DNA of 64,000 nucleotides from Paenarthrobacter nitroguajacolicus (GCF_007786235.1 NZ_VNFK01000009.1:1-64000); one strand, 5' to 3'; positions 42,381 to 51,792 are shown, counted from the first letter of the stretch. The notes: generated from the letters alone by a model not told the origin. Numbers and translations: made by a program.

Positions 42381-43838
42381 GTGAATGACGACGACCTGAT
42401 CCCAGGGGACGACATAGAGCCAGAGGACGACGGGCACCAGGACGACACTGACGCGGAGGACAACACGGACGCAGAGCCCCCTTCTGCGGTAAGCCGCACC
42501 TCGGTGCCTTCCTCTGGACTCAATGCACTCAACTCCTATTTTGGCAGTGACTACTTCAAGAGCATTGCTGGCTTCGACGAGCTGTTCAAACCAGGCGGAG
42601 CCTGGAACGCGATGTTCGGTAACGCAACAAAGGGACTCGTCACACCAGAGCTACTCGAGACATTCAGCCGGTTAAATATTGGCGAGGGGACGACGCAGAG
42701 GTTACTGGAGGAGTTCGGGTCAATACCGTTCGCATCCATATCCAAGAATCTCGCCGCCGGGGCAGCACTCAACTACCCCAGCTACAGGCCCTCACTAACG
42801 AAGGGTGGCACCGCGTACTCTCCGGAGATGAACAGCCCGGCTGACTACTTCAGTCCTTGGGAAGGAGTGATCGGAAATTTCGCCGATCTGCAGGTGGCAG
42901 TCACGACAATCCTCAACCACCACCAAGGGACAACGTTTCTGTGGAGGGGGCAGCAGAACGCGGAATGGCCTCTACACAGCTCACTTTTCCGCGCAGTGTG
43001 GAAGGCGAAGGGAGTACGGGATCCCGGCCGGCGTCACAGAAGTAGCGAACCCTTCCCTACTGATCAGGACCTTCAAAAGGCTGAAACCCGCATTCTGGCC
43101 GCCATCAGGGAGCATTGGAGGTTCGACGACACCAGCGCTCTCTCGACGTTTGCCCGGTTGCAGCACTTCGGTGCCCCTACGCGGCTGCTCGATGTGTCGC
43201 GTAACCCTCTAATCGCGGCATGGTTCGCTACTGAAGAACATGCTGAGGCCGAGATCGAGGAAGCCGACGCACGCATCTTCGCGCTTGCAACCACACGGGT
43301 GGCCGCTACTCCGGAGCAACGTCATAGGGACTTCGAAGCAAGCCGAATCGACCTCGAAACCGCTGCCCTCTTCAAACCCTTTTGGGATGTAGACGGGAAC
43401 GCTGACGGGATAGAGGACAGCGGGTTCGGGGAATGGGGCACGGGCCGGATACGGCGTTTCTGGATACCGCCGCACTACGAAGCCCGTATCGCGGCGCAGA
43501 ATGCAGCCTTTATCCTCGACGGCGTCCCCGTCGATTCCCCTGACCTCGAAAAGTACTACCCGAAGGGCCGCGGGCACACAGGGTCATGGCGGCTGGCTGA
43601 TCGCCTTGCCGCTTCCTCCATCAGCGTTCGCTTCTCTAAACCTCGCCCTGGAGCGGGCTCGAACATTGCAAAGACGATGCCACCTAGCTATACCTTCCGC
43701 ATCACAGCCGAGGCTAAACGTCAGATCAGAATGGAACTCGAAGACCGGTACTCATACAACAAATCCACGATTTACCCTGATATTCAAGGTGCGGCCCAAG
43801 CAATCAGGAACGATCCAGACATCTTCAAAGATCTATAG
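42381..43838 (+). CDS. FRG-domain protein
   Basis: A 485-residue protein. After an acidic N-terminal tail (DDDLIPGDDIEPEDDG) and a helical region, the FRG domain occupies about 170-400: TTFLWRGQQNAEWPLHSSLF, FARLQHFGAPTRLLDVSRNP, AAWFATEEH. FRG stands for the conserved Phe-Arg-Gly; here it reads WRG. The function of the family is not settled; it is often found in mobile and defence contexts. GTG start at 42381 after TAGGGTCAAGCT. It faces the AlbA_2 gene convergently. Confidence 0.83.
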   Translation: MNDDDLIPGDDIEPEDDGHQDDTDAEDNTDAEPPSAVSRTSVPSSGLNALNSYFGSDYFKSIAGFDELFKPGGAWNAMFGNATKGLVTPELLETFSRLNIGEGTTQRLLEEFGSIPFASISKNLAAGAALNYPSYRPSLTKGGTAYSPEMNSPADYFSPWEGVIGNFADLQVAVTTILNHHQGTTFLWRGQQNAEWPLHSSLFRAVWKAKGVRDPGRRHRSSEPFPTDQDLQKAETRILAAIREHWRFDDTSALSTFARLQHFGAPTRLLDVSRNPLIAAWFATEEHAEAEIEEADARIFALATTRVAATPEQRHRDFEASRIDLETAALFKPFWDVDGNADGIEDSGFGEWGTGRIRRFWIPPHYEARIAAQNAAFILDGVPVDSPDLEKYYPKGRGHTGSWRLADRLAASSISVRFSKPRPGAGSNIAKTMPPSYTFRITAEAKRQIRMELEDRYSYNKSTIYPDIQGAAQAIRNDPDIFKDL

Positions 43839-44010
43839 AGGCCAGAGAGTTCACCAACGCCCGCTCCGTGCCCCGGTCTAACGCAGGACTGACCATGAGA
43901 TCGGGCAGCCGATTCGAGTTCTCGGAGAACGCCAACGGCGCGGTATGTTGTCGCGGCTTGCGGGGACGATCCCGAAAGACGTGCTTACCTTGAAAGGTCA
44001 CTTACCCCCA

Positions 44011-44045
44011 GAACGGACATCAGAAACGGCCGTTCCCCTCTTTTG
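44011..44045 (+). terminator. possible terminator after the FRG gene
   Basis: GAACGG ... CCGTTC (44011-44016 and 44030-44035) is followed by CCCCTCTTTT. The stem is short and the distance from the FRG stop is about 170 bp, so the call is tentative. The rest of 43839-44260 shows no gene. Confidence 0.4.
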
Positions 44046-44260
44046 ACCAAGTTTGATATCGCGCTCGAGTTCTGACCGAGCCGGTGGAGGCAATTCGCCT
44101 ATTCCAGCGCGTTGGCGCTACAGAGGTCAATAGCGGTCGTTTTTGATGAGTCGGTCGGAACGGCCACCCCCATCAGTTAATCCTGGGAAACGCCGAGTAG
44201 CTCCTGCCGTCGTTTTCGCATTAGGAGAGACTCGCAGCTTAGGTTTGGGACCGGAGGCCC

Positions 44261-45568
44261 CTAGCGGATGGACCCTCCGTCAAGGTTGCTTTCCTGTATG
44301 CCTTGGAGAAGATCGAGTGTCACGCCAGTCCAGCCGAACTGCTCAAACAGTTCTTTTGCCGCGCCCGCAGCCAAGGGACGAGTGCCGGAGACCACCACTT
44401 CATCGGTGATAAGGATTTCATCGCTTGTCCAGCTATTCGAGGAGTATGTGTAGTCCTGGTGGAACCCTCCGCGACGTGGATCGGCTACAACGAGCTTCAT
44501 GTTCGCGACATTTACTGCCTCGAAACGGACGACCAGAGGCTCGGCAATGGCCAGCCTACTCTTTAGCCGTGACGCAAACTCAAGGGCCTCGGTGAAGTGC
44601 AAAACGGCGAACCAGACTGGGATGTTCCCTGACGTCTCCGCGTCGCCACCAAAAGAATCCCAGTCATTGGGCCAGTCCCCTACCGCCCTGAAATCGGCGA
44701 AAAGGCCGCTGGTGTAAAACCGCCATCCTTCGGTGTGATGCATCGAGGACGATTCCTCGCCGATGAAGTCCTCACCGTTCCGCGGGTCGTTCACGTAGGG
44801 AAAGGGCCAGCCCCGTAGCCTCACGGCTGAGTCCAACGCGGACGACTTCAGTTCGCGACGGGGGATCTTGCGGGCATCGAAGGACTGCGGGTAGATCAGA
44901 TGCCTGAAGTGGGCCACGGAGGTGACATGGTTCAGTTCAGCTGCAGCGGTCGCAGCATCGATCTGCTCCTGAAACTTTTCCTTATCCGTCGGGGCGCCTG
45001 TCCAAAGCACACCCGCGCCAACAGCGGTTTCCCTGAACCGTCTAAGACCCTTTTGAGTCGCGAGATCGAGTACTTCCCTCATCTCGTTGTGCGTGTGGTA
45101 AATAGAGCTTTCGGGCTTGCGGAGGGAACGCGTGTATAGCTGCCCCAGCACCAAGACGCCAGGGTACTCCTTCACACAAAGAGATGGGATTTCACTGAAT
45201 TCGCCCACTTCAACTACAACGACAGGTTTCCCATTCGGATGCTCCCTAACCTCAAGACGGAGGATCAAAGGCGGATCGCAATAGCGGTTGAGTTGGTCGG
45301 CCACAGCATCCAAGTTGGTCCACTGATCCAACTGCTCCTGGCTTAAACCCGGGCTGTCGGCGGGGCTACGGTCATTGATGCCGAGCACAATGTTCCCGCC
45401 ATCACGCTGGTTCGCCAACGCGAGGCCGGCCCTGGCCACGAGTGCAACATATGACTTGTCTGAGAGGCTTCCGCCGGCCTTAAACTCAACATTTCTCGTT
45501 TCATGACCGACGGCAATGACAGCCGCGAGCTCTTCATTACTCAACATGAGACGCAGTCTATTCACCAT
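44261..45568 (-). CDS. AlbA_2 (Schlafen-like) domain protein
   Basis: A 435-residue protein. The N-terminal AlbA_2 domain spans about 20-150: ETRNVEFKAGGSLSDKSY, AGLALANQRDGGNIVLGINDR, LRLEVREHPNGKPVVVVEV. AlbA_2/Schlafen domains bind nucleic acids and some have nuclease activity; in bacteria many occur with defence or regulatory genes. The remaining 280 residues have no recognised domain. The ATG at 45568 is weakly supported. The gene converges with the FRG gene 420 bp away. Confidence 0.8.
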   Translation of the reverse strand: MVNRLRLMLSNEELAAVIAVGHETRNVEFKAGGSLSDKSYVALVARAGLALANQRDGGNIVLGINDRSPADSPGLSQEQLDQWTNLDAVADQLNRYCDPPLILRLEVREHPNGKPVVVVEVGEFSEIPSLCVKEYPGVLVLGQLYTRSLRKPESSIYHTHNEMREVLDLATQKGLRRFRETAVGAGVLWTGAPTDKEKFQEQIDAATAAAELNHVTSVAHFRHLIYPQSFDARKIPRRELKSSALDSAVRLRGWPFPYVNDPRNGEDFIGEESSSMHHTEGWRFYTSGLFADFRAVGDWPNDWDSFGGDAETSGNIPVWFAVLHFTEALEFASRLKSRLAIAEPLVVRFEAVNVANMKLVVADPRRGGFHQDYTYSSNSWTSDEILITDEVVVSGTRPLAAGAAKELFEQFGWTGVTLDLLQGIQESNLDGGSIR

Positions 45569-45735
45569 TTATCGACGCGTCCCGCCCATGGTCCGGATCC
45601 GTGAGCGTTTCGCCACCCACACCTGGATTCCCATGCATTGCCTGTCACAGGGAACCTTTGCCCGGTTGCGCTCAGATTTCCAGCGGAAGACTTCAACTCA
45701 GCCGGAGCAAGAACAAATATGTCCAGATAGATTTA

Positions 45736-46071
45736 TTAGCGACGAAGCCTCTCCCGCAAGGCCTCGTCCAGTAGATCCGTAATGGTGATTCCGTACTTCG
45801 TCGAATATGCGTCCAATTCGTCACGAAGGCTAATCTCTATCTTCGATGAGAATGGTTCCATCCGGCGCTTACCTCTCGGCCGTCCAGGGCCGGGACGCCT
45901 TGGTTCGAGATCAGCGTGGGCCGACTCCGTCTGGACGTTTGCTTGCGCAGCGGTGACCGGAGAAGCCTCCCCCTGTTCCACAGTTTCGGTTCGTTTCTCC
46001 GCAGAAGTTAGAACTTCCACGACGTCGGCGACTGGTGCTTTGCGAATCGACGATTTGCGCTCCAAGGCCAT
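45736..46071 (-). CDS. ribbon-helix-helix-like partition partner of ParA
   Basis: A 111-residue protein: charged, Pro-rich N-terminus with GPGRPRGKRR and a C-terminal segment FSSKIEISLRDELDAYSTKY that fits a ribbon-helix-helix, followed by ITITDLLDEALRERL. Small ParB-like proteins of this kind bind centromere repeats next to type Ib ParA. It starts 2 nt after the parA stop, so the two form an operon. Confidence 0.75.
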   Translation of the reverse strand: MALERKSSIRKAPVADVVEVLTSAEKRTETVEQGEASPVTAAQANVQTESAHADLEPRRPGPGRPRGKRRMEPFSSKIEISLRDELDAYSTKYGITITDLLDEALRERLRR

Positions 46072-46073
46072 AA

Positions 46074-46844
46074 TTAGTTCACCCCATCCAAGTAGCGCGC
46101 ATGCGCAACAAATTTTTCAGTCATGATTGCCGCGCCCCGGCCGGCGAGCTTCGTGAGCGGCGAGCGTGTACTGACGGAGTCCTGCATCGCCGTTCGGAGA
46201 GGAAGATGAGGCTCCCTTACGTCAACGCCGTAGGTGCTCTCTAGCTCTCCGATTTGGAAGGAGTGTTCGGACGTGAGGGGTGAACTCGTCTTATTGATGA
46301 TGATGCCCAGGAATTCCAGCTGAGGATTCAAGTGCGGAAGCGACCTGACCTTCTTCACCGTGTCGAGGAACTCCGTCACGCCCTTCACGGAGAAGGCCGC
46401 TGGTTCAGTGACCGCAAGTACACGGTCAGCCCAAATGAGTCCGTTCAACGTCAGTCGCCCAAGGGCTGGTGGAAGATCTATGAGGATGTGGTCGTATTGT
46501 TGAAGCTCGTCCGCCCCATACGCTGCGGTCTTGAGTCGCATCTCGGGCGTTAGCAGAGCTTCCGACTCAAGTCGCGCCAGGGACTCAGAACTTGGGATCA
46601 GGTCAATACCCGGCCATGTAGTTTGCGTGATGGCTTGCCCGAGGGTCCCAGCCTCTCCCCCGTACAGCACATCGAAGACGTCAAACTCGCCAGCCCCTTC
46701 GAGGGCTTCCGTTACATTGGATTGTGGGTCGAGGTCAATTACCAACACGCGCTTTCCAATCAGACGCAAGCCGGTGGCCAGGCCGAGTGTCACTGACGTC
46801 TTGCCCACACCGCCCTTGCGGTTACCTATGGCCGTAATTCTCAT
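46074..46844 (-). CDS. parA: ParA-family plasmid partition ATPase
   Basis: A 256-residue ParA/Soj-type ATPase without an N-terminal DNA-binding extension (type Ib). The deviant Walker A is RKGGVGKTSVTLGLA, the Walker A' is VIDLDPQSNVTEAL, and Walker B is HILIDLPPALG. The ATG at 46844 follows GGAGGACCAGT. It would move the plasmid by cycling on the nucleoid with the RHH partner. The promoter region holds repeats (46870-46958). Confidence 0.9.
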   Translation of the reverse strand: MRITAIGNRKGGVGKTSVTLGLATGLRLIGKRVLVIDLDPQSNVTEALEGAGEFDVFDVLYGGEAGTLGQAITQTTWPGIDLIPSSESLARLESEALLTPEMRLKTAAYGADELQQYDHILIDLPPALGRLTLNGLIWADRVLAVTEPAAFSVKGVTEFLDTVKKVRSLPHLNPQLEFLGIIINKTSSPLTSEHSFQIGELESTYGVDVREPHLPLRTAMQDSVSTRSPLTKLAGRGAAIMTEKFVAHARYLDGVN

Positions 46845-46869
46845 ACTGGTCCTCCAAAGCCCGCCGGAT

Positions 46870-46958
46870 ATTGATGGAGATCCATCAATACATCAGTCAT
46901 TCAATCCAGACATCAATCTATCAAGCAATCAATACATCACGCAATCCATCAATACATC
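46870..46958. repeat. centromere-like repeat cluster upstream of parA
   Basis: An inverted repeat ATTGATGG/CCATCAAT (46870-46877 and 46882-46889) is followed by three copies of ATCAATACATC at 46884, 46928 and 46948 and several CATCAAT half-copies. AT-rich iterated DNA upstream of a type Ib parA is where parS/parC and the parA operator usually lie. Confidence 0.7.
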
Positions 46959-46961
46959 AAA

Positions 46962-47215
46962 CAATCTTTCTGTCATGACATAATTATTTATTGACTAGCA
47001 CTGTTTCGCCCACCTACCCAAGACCCGGGGGGCGTTGAGGAGCTGCACCTCGCCCCCCTCTTGGGCGAATGATCAGTTCGAACCAAAAAGACCGAAGCCC
47101 CTGAAACGGCACCTCTGTCGGCTTCCTATGGGCTCAAAATAGTGCGGTGTCAACGAAACTTGACAGCGAAGGGCGAAAGTATCAATCAATCTTTCTGTCA
47201 TGACAGAATTATTTA
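46962..47215. repeat. pair of 29-bp near-identical direct repeats
   Basis: The 29-bp segment 46962-46990 recurs at 47187-47215 with one mismatch. Each copy contains the perfect palindrome TGTCATGACA followed by an AT-rich tail (AATTATTTA). The space between parA and the gene at 47375 shows no other gene. These may be operator or origin elements. Confidence 0.65.
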
Positions 47216-47374
47216 ATCGAAGATCACTACTACTTGTGAGCTCCAGCTACATCTCAAGGGCGGAGGCCTCAGTAGCCACGGTTCCTGGGAACGGAACAAC
47301 ATGTCGTAAGCCTCTGTCGCCTACAACCCGTAAAGTGGGGGATCGTCAACAAAACCTGACAGATAGGAAGACGG

Positions 47375-47893
47375 ATGGAATGGGATCTGGGAGACGGATT
47401 CCACTGCGGACGGCTTGGGGTTGTTTTGAACGATGGGCGGCTGGGGTCCAACCACGAACATGACGAAATGATCAGCGTCCAAGGAATCACTGGTCGACAC
47501 AAACGAGACCCGCACAGGCCGGGCTATGAGCTGGTGATGGAAGCCGCGGCCGCAGGTTGGCAAGGTACCTGCGAATGCGGCTGGACTGGTAGACAGTGGC
47601 AGCGCGTCCTGGGGGTAGGCAGAACCGACATGGCTAGATATCGAGCAAAAGCACTGATTGGATCACCAGCTATACCGCCATTGTCGGTAGAAGAATCCAT
47701 CCTGAGCGAATGGCAGAAACACGTGCAGGCTTGGGCACTCCAAATGGCTGCTCGCAGTTATGACCGGGCAGCTGCCCGTCTGCACGAGGCTGTCAACGCT
47801 GCACGGGATTCCGGTCTGACATGGGCCGATATAGGCGCAGAAACTGGAATGTCACGCCAAGCAGCTCATCAACGATGGAACCGAGCTGGATAA
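47375..47893 (+). CDS. hypothetical protein with C-terminal helix-turn-helix
   Basis: A 172-residue protein. The middle contains a possible zinc segment CECGWTGRQ with two Cys and a Trp, a helical region with repeated Ala, and the C-terminus is an HTH: TWADIGAETGMSRQAAHQRW. Such HTH ends occur in small actinobacterial regulators. AGGAAGACGG precedes the ATG; an internal ATG at 47468 is an alternative. It lies between partition and replication genes and converges with the replication gene, 100 bp apart. Confidence 0.6.
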   Translation: MEWDLGDGFHCGRLGVVLNDGRLGSNHEHDEMISVQGITGRHKRDPHRPGYELVMEAAAAGWQGTCECGWTGRQWQRVLGVGRTDMARYRAKALIGSPAIPPLSVEESILSEWQKHVQAWALQMAARSYDRAAARLHEAVNAARDSGLTWADIGAETGMSRQAAHQRWNRAG

Positions 47894-47993
47894 TCCTCCT
47901 CAGAAGGAGCTGCACGACCAATACAAACCAATGGCGTTCTGCCGCCGCCTGCCTAACGATTTCGTCGTCTGAGACCTGTGATCTCGATCCGGA

Positions 47994-49919
47994 TTACATC
48001 GCTCTGGTGAAGGCCATATCAGCTAGGGTCCATTCGTCAGGTGGTCCTTCGTAGGCTTCCCATGGGTAATCTTCAGTGGGGGATAGGAGTTCCGCTACTG
48101 TATTCACATTTCTCGAAAGCCACTCGCGCCATATGACCCGCTCGATGCGGTACCTCTGTAGCTGGCCTGCTATAGACTCGAGCACTCCAAAGTATTCAGC
48201 GAGTTCCTGGAGGGACGTCGACGCGATAACTCTCCAGCATCTCCCACCGTTCCTTGACACCATGTTCCAGGCGGCCAAGATCTCAAGACCCTCACTCACA
48301 GCGGTCCTGGACAGCTTTGTCTGACTCACCAACTCCGTGGTGGTCAATCCGGGGGTGCGCTCCAGTGCTTCGTAAACAAACGCTGCCGGCAGGCCCAGTT
48401 CCCTGAAGACGGGTCTGAGCGCATGGATCTTTCCCTTTCGCCAAGACAGATCTTCGGCGCCTGACCGAAGGCCTTCAGGAATCGTCAACATGTACAGGTC
48501 GCCTTTAGTCCCTCGTCCGCGCTCCACCAAGGTCACCAGAGGATCCTTTTCAGAACGGAGAGCCCTCAGGTGGGAGCCTACGGTTGTGTGGTCAAGACCT
48601 GTCGCCACGGCGATTGACCGATCACCGAACTCAACGAACCGAGAAGCCGTCATGTGAGCGGCTGCCCCGAGAGCTCTTAGAACCACACGCCGAGCCAAGC
48701 CACTGCGGGAGCTAGCGTATGCGGGCTCTCTTAGTCGCAGTGCGTTTTGCCAAGTCCGCAGGTAGCGGTGCTCACTGTTGGCATCTAAGTTAGGCGCGGA
48801 TCCTAGTGGGGGCTGTGTATTTGGCTGGCTTGTGGGGGATCTACGTGCATTGTTATTCCCTGCCTCTTTGATCTGGTTTTTTCGCAGGTAGGTGATCGCG
48901 TTTTTCCAGTCTCGCTTCAGGGACGGAAGCCTGTGGATGGAAGGGTAGCGGGCATAGAAAGACGCGAGTCCGGGCCAAACACCCTGGAGGACTCGCCGTT
49001 CTACATCGATGAGTTTCATGCCCGCGGCGGCCGCCGCTGTCAGGACTGCCTGACGTGCTTCTGAATCTGAGGCGTACCGGTTCGCGTCGTACAGGCCTGA
49101 TAGCGCCATCTGCTGCATAGGCCTGGACATCCGACCGGCCATTGGCGGTACTTCAAAAGCTTCGCTGTCTGCCGCCAGTGGCTGCTCCAGTCTCAGCCCC
49201 CGTACGCCGGCGATTTCGTCCTTTAGGTCTGCACGAATTGTTGCCCATACTTGTTCCTTGTTTGGGCGTCTCGCAACGTCGTAGGCCATGCTGAGGCTCA
49301 TGGCGAGTTCCTGATACCCGCCACGCTTGTGCGGTGACCCAGGGGTTCGCATGCAGCCGTGAAGCATGTTCTGGTGCGGCGTCTTGTCCAATGTGCGGTA
49401 TCGGGTGCCTAATGCCTCGACAACATCGCGTGCTTCAGAAAAGGCAATCCGTTTTTCCAGTGGTATGTATACGTGCCGTCCGCCATTGGGCGAATGATCT
49501 TCAATCCACCGAGCCCCACAGCTGTGCAACCACGTTTGAAGAGATTTCACATCGGCTTCTACCCAGTCGATGCCCGCAATCGACGAGTCGAAGTCAAGGA
49601 AGATTGCCGAGCAGCTGCCGTCTTTGCCGAAGATCCGGACGGCCGCAGGAAAAGTGGGGAGGGCCTCAGTCAGAGCTCGTTCGTGCTTCTGGGGGTAGGT
49701 CTTACCGCCGTCCCGGGAGAGGCGAATGCGGGGTTGACCTGCGAGAAGAGGCGTCAGCGCAGCCCACACCTGAGCGGCGTTGGAGGTCTGGGATGGCTCC
49801 TGAGACACGCCAGTAGCGTCGGCTGCTGGCAGCACGAGAGCGTGCTGTTGTACGATGATTTTGTTCCTGTTCAGGGAATGACGAAGGGCCGATCCTGCCA
49901 GATCGGTTTTGCTACACAA
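47994..49919 (-). CDS. primase-like (AEP-fold) plasmid replication protein
   Basis: A 641-residue protein. The N-terminal third has archaeo-eukaryotic primase features: SAIFLDFDSS (Asp109 and Asp111) and SPNGGRHVYIPL (His149), followed by MRTPGSPHKRGGYQEL. The C-terminal part contains two winged-helix regions (GDRSIAVATGLDHTTVGSHL, TTTELVSQTKLSRTAVSEGL). Such proteins replicate actinobacterial plasmids. The start is uncertain: TTG 49919 gives the length above, and no ATG fits near the N-terminus. A T-poor hairpin (49999-50023) separates it from the next gene. Confidence 0.75.
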   Translation of the reverse strand: MCSKTDLAGSALRHSLNRNKIIVQQHALVLPAADATGVSQEPSQTSNAAQVWAALTPLLAGQPRIRLSRDGGKTYPQKHERALTEALPTFPAAVRIFGKDGSCSAIFLDFDSSIAGIDWVEADVKSLQTWLHSCGARWIEDHSPNGGRHVYIPLEKRIAFSEARDVVEALGTRYRTLDKTPHQNMLHGCMRTPGSPHKRGGYQELAMSLSMAYDVARRPNKEQVWATIRADLKDEIAGVRGLRLEQPLAADSEAFEVPPMAGRMSRPMQQMALSGLYDANRYASDSEARQAVLTAAAAAGMKLIDVERRVLQGVWPGLASFYARYPSIHRLPSLKRDWKNAITYLRKNQIKEAGNNNARRSPTSQPNTQPPLGSAPNLDANSEHRYLRTWQNALRLREPAYASSRSGLARRVVLRALGAAAHMTASRFVEFGDRSIAVATGLDHTTVGSHLRALRSEKDPLVTLVERGRGTKGDLYMLTIPEGLRSGAEDLSWRKGKIHALRPVFRELGLPAAFVYEALERTPGLTTTELVSQTKLSRTAVSEGLEILAAWNMVSRNGGRCWRVIASTSLQELAEYFGVLESIAGQLQRYRIERVIWREWLSRNVNTVAELLSPTEDYPWEAYEGPPDEWTLADMAFTRAM

Positions 49920-49998
49920 ATGAAGGCCTGTTAAGGACTTCCATACGATTTACGATCTGTCTGCCGGCAAGCTATCCGGATCGTGAATCTTCAGCTTC

Positions 49999-50023
49999 GA
50001 AGGCCCGCTAATGGCGGGCCTTC
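49999..50023 (-). terminator. terminator hairpin between two minus-strand genes
   Basis: A 10-bp stem, GAAGGCCCGC and its complement, with loop TAATG, lies 8 bp past the stop of the RHH gene. It may separate that gene from the replication gene. Confidence 0.65.
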
Positions 50024-50030
50024 CTTGTAT

Positions 50031-50264
50031 CTACGAGGCCATACGGATCGGGAGTTCATCCTGCTGAGCGAACTGACCCAGCAAAGCCAAATCTTCGCGC
50101 AAGGACCGGTCGACTGCAGAGGCAACATAGTCGGTGACAGTCATGCCTTTTGCGGCGGCGATCATGTGAACGTCCTCCGCGGTCTTGGCCGGCGTGCGGA
50201 AGCCAATGTATTTGCGGAGGCCCTTGCTGGGCCGACCGCCTCCACGATTGATTACTGCGCTCAT
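50031..50264 (-). CDS. small ribbon-helix-helix-like protein
   Basis: A 77-residue protein from ATG 50264, preceded by AAAGGACCTGACA. A basic N-terminus (RGGGRPSKGLRKYIGFRTP) leads into a helical part (AEDVHMIAAAKGMTVTDYVASAVDRSLRED) that resembles a plasmid RHH or DNA-binding accessory protein. A longer upstream frame exists but lacks a start with a site. It lies just upstream of the replication gene and could control copy number. Function is inferred. Confidence 0.6.
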   Translation of the reverse strand: MSAVINRGGGRPSKGLRKYIGFRTPAKTAEDVHMIAAAKGMTVTDYVASAVDRSLREDLALLGQFAQQDELPIRMAS

Positions 50265-50893
50265 TGTCAGGTCCTTTGAATCTCGCACAACCAAGGGTTG
50301 CAGCTGGTTCATCGTTGGTGCCACGTGCAGTCGATCGAATTTCTGTTTACAGCTATCGACTGACTCGAACCTAGCACCGCGCCGAGTCTCATCGGGGGAT
50401 TTGTTTACAGAAAACGGCCCTGCGTGTCGCCGCCCTCTGCTTGTGAAGCTGATGGCGGGCTTCAGCCTTGGTGCGGGTGAACGTCCGGTCCGTCTATTCA
50501 CGCACATACGCCCGGCGGCCAGCCAGCCGGGGCGGGGAAAGAAAACATGACTGGGCGGGGCTCCATGCAACAGCGTTGGGGGTGCCCGCGGCAGCCGTCC
50601 CTTGAGTTCAAGCCACGCCATCCTTTCGTTCCCCACGACGAGCGTCCGCCGAAACCCGGTTTTCAGTGAACCTGGTAGGTGCCCGTACGGGTTCCGGCGG
50701 CATCGACTTGAATTCCCCCAAGAAACTCAAGTACGCGACAGCCTACATACATGCTCCGCACATGCACAACTCAGTTGTTACTCATGGCCTATACGCTATG
50801 AATGACATCGGGTAAAGTTTTGTGTCGGCTGTCCGCCTGCTCTATATAGCGGTCGCATCGCAAGCAGCTGACCTTGGCTGAAGGAGCTTTGAG
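50265..50893. other. non-coding region between divergent genes
   Basis: About 630 bp with no supportable gene. It must contain promoters for the RHH gene (minus) and the XRE/ImmA/7TM operon (plus) and may contain the replication origin or regulatory RNA, but I see no iterons or convincing secondary structure. Confidence 0.45.
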
Positions 50894-51343
50894 ATGGCAA
50901 ATGGGGGTCGTAGCGTGTTCCTTACGCAACAGCAGAAGAAGGAGCGCCTGGCGGATCGTATGGGCATCCTGGTGGATATCTGGGAGTCCGACAACAACGC
51001 GGCGCTTACGTACAATCACGTGGAGGAAGCACTTTCTGCCAACGGGATCCATCTGTCGCGGACACGGTGGTCATATTTGATCAATGGCACTGGCAGCCTG
51101 GTGACCGATCAGGGACTTCTGAGGGGCATCGCAGAGTTCGTTTTTGGTGTGCCGGCCAGCTATCTTGTTGATCTCAACAGTGAGACTCCTCCCGAGGTGG
51201 AAGCGCGGATGGACTTCCTTGTGCAGATGCGCAAGCTCAAGGTGAAGAACTTCGCCGCGAGGAACCTGGGCGCGACGTCGCCGGAAACACTGAGGATGAT
51301 CACGAGGATTATCGACTCGTCGATGAACGGTGAGGATGAATGA
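50894..51343 (+). CDS. XRE-like DNA-binding regulator
   Basis: A 149-residue protein. The HTH occupies about 35-90: TYNHVEEALSANGIHLSRTRW, YLINGTGSLVTDQGLL, then VFGVPASYLVD, the pattern of XRE/Cro proteins whose C-terminus senses a partner. The last 50 residues are helical. It overlaps the peptidase gene by 4 nt (ATGA). GGAGCTTTGAG precedes the ATG. It would be cleaved or regulated by the downstream metallopeptidase, as ImmR is by ImmA. Confidence 0.78.
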   Translation: MANGGRSVFLTQQQKKERLADRMGILVDIWESDNNAALTYNHVEEALSANGIHLSRTRWSYLINGTGSLVTDQGLLRGIAEFVFGVPASYLVDLNSETPPEVEARMDFLVQMRKLKVKNFAARNLGATSPETLRMITRIIDSSMNGEDE

Positions 51344-51786
51344 CTCTCCCACCTGTACAGGACAAGGTTCGGGAGTTGTGCGGTGACGGCACGACGTCGA
51401 TGAAGGAAGTCGTCGAACGCCTGACCGTGATCTGCGAGAAGCCGATCAATCTGATCGAGTACAACGAGTCCTGGGGTTCCCTGACGGCGTTCAAGGCCGA
51501 ATTTGAGGATCGCATCAACGTGTATTTCCCCCCGCAGAAGTCCCAGCAGTACAAGCTTCATTGCATCTATCACGAGCTCGGACACATCTACCTGGAGAGC
51601 CTTCAGGTTGCCCTTGCCCTGCCGGATCTCTCTGGAGAGATGCTGAGGGAAACCGCGGACGCGATTAGCATCACCTGCCGGTCGGTTCCGAATCACCCTG
51701 TCGAACGGTGGGTTGAGGATTTCGCGTTCGAGATGTCGAAGAAGACGCGTTCACGCAGCTCGTCCGATCTTGATCCTTTCCTCTGA
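51340..51786 (+). CDS. ImmA/IrrE-type metallopeptidase
   Basis: A 148-residue M78-like protein. The zinc motif is IYHELGHIYL (His78, Glu79, His82), and ETADAISITC may supply the third ligand. The family includes ImmA, which cleaves the mobile-element repressor ImmR, and IrrE of Deinococcus. It overlaps the XRE gene, and the 7TM gene starts 6 nt after it. These features indicate one operon with a regulated proteolytic switch. Confidence 0.8.
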   Translation: MTLPPVQDKVRELCGDGTTSMKEVVERLTVICEKPINLIEYNESWGSLTAFKAEFEDRINVYFPPQKSQQYKLHCIYHELGHIYLESLQVALALPDLSGEMLRETADAISITCRSVPNHPVERWVEDFAFEMSKKTRSRSSSDLDPFL

Positions 51787-51792
51787 TAAACC

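Noticed and set aside
46884..46958. ATCAATACATC repeats considered as a CRISPR array
   Set aside because: Units are too short, spacers are irregular and repetitive themselves, and no cas genes are nearby; a centromere role next to parA fits better.
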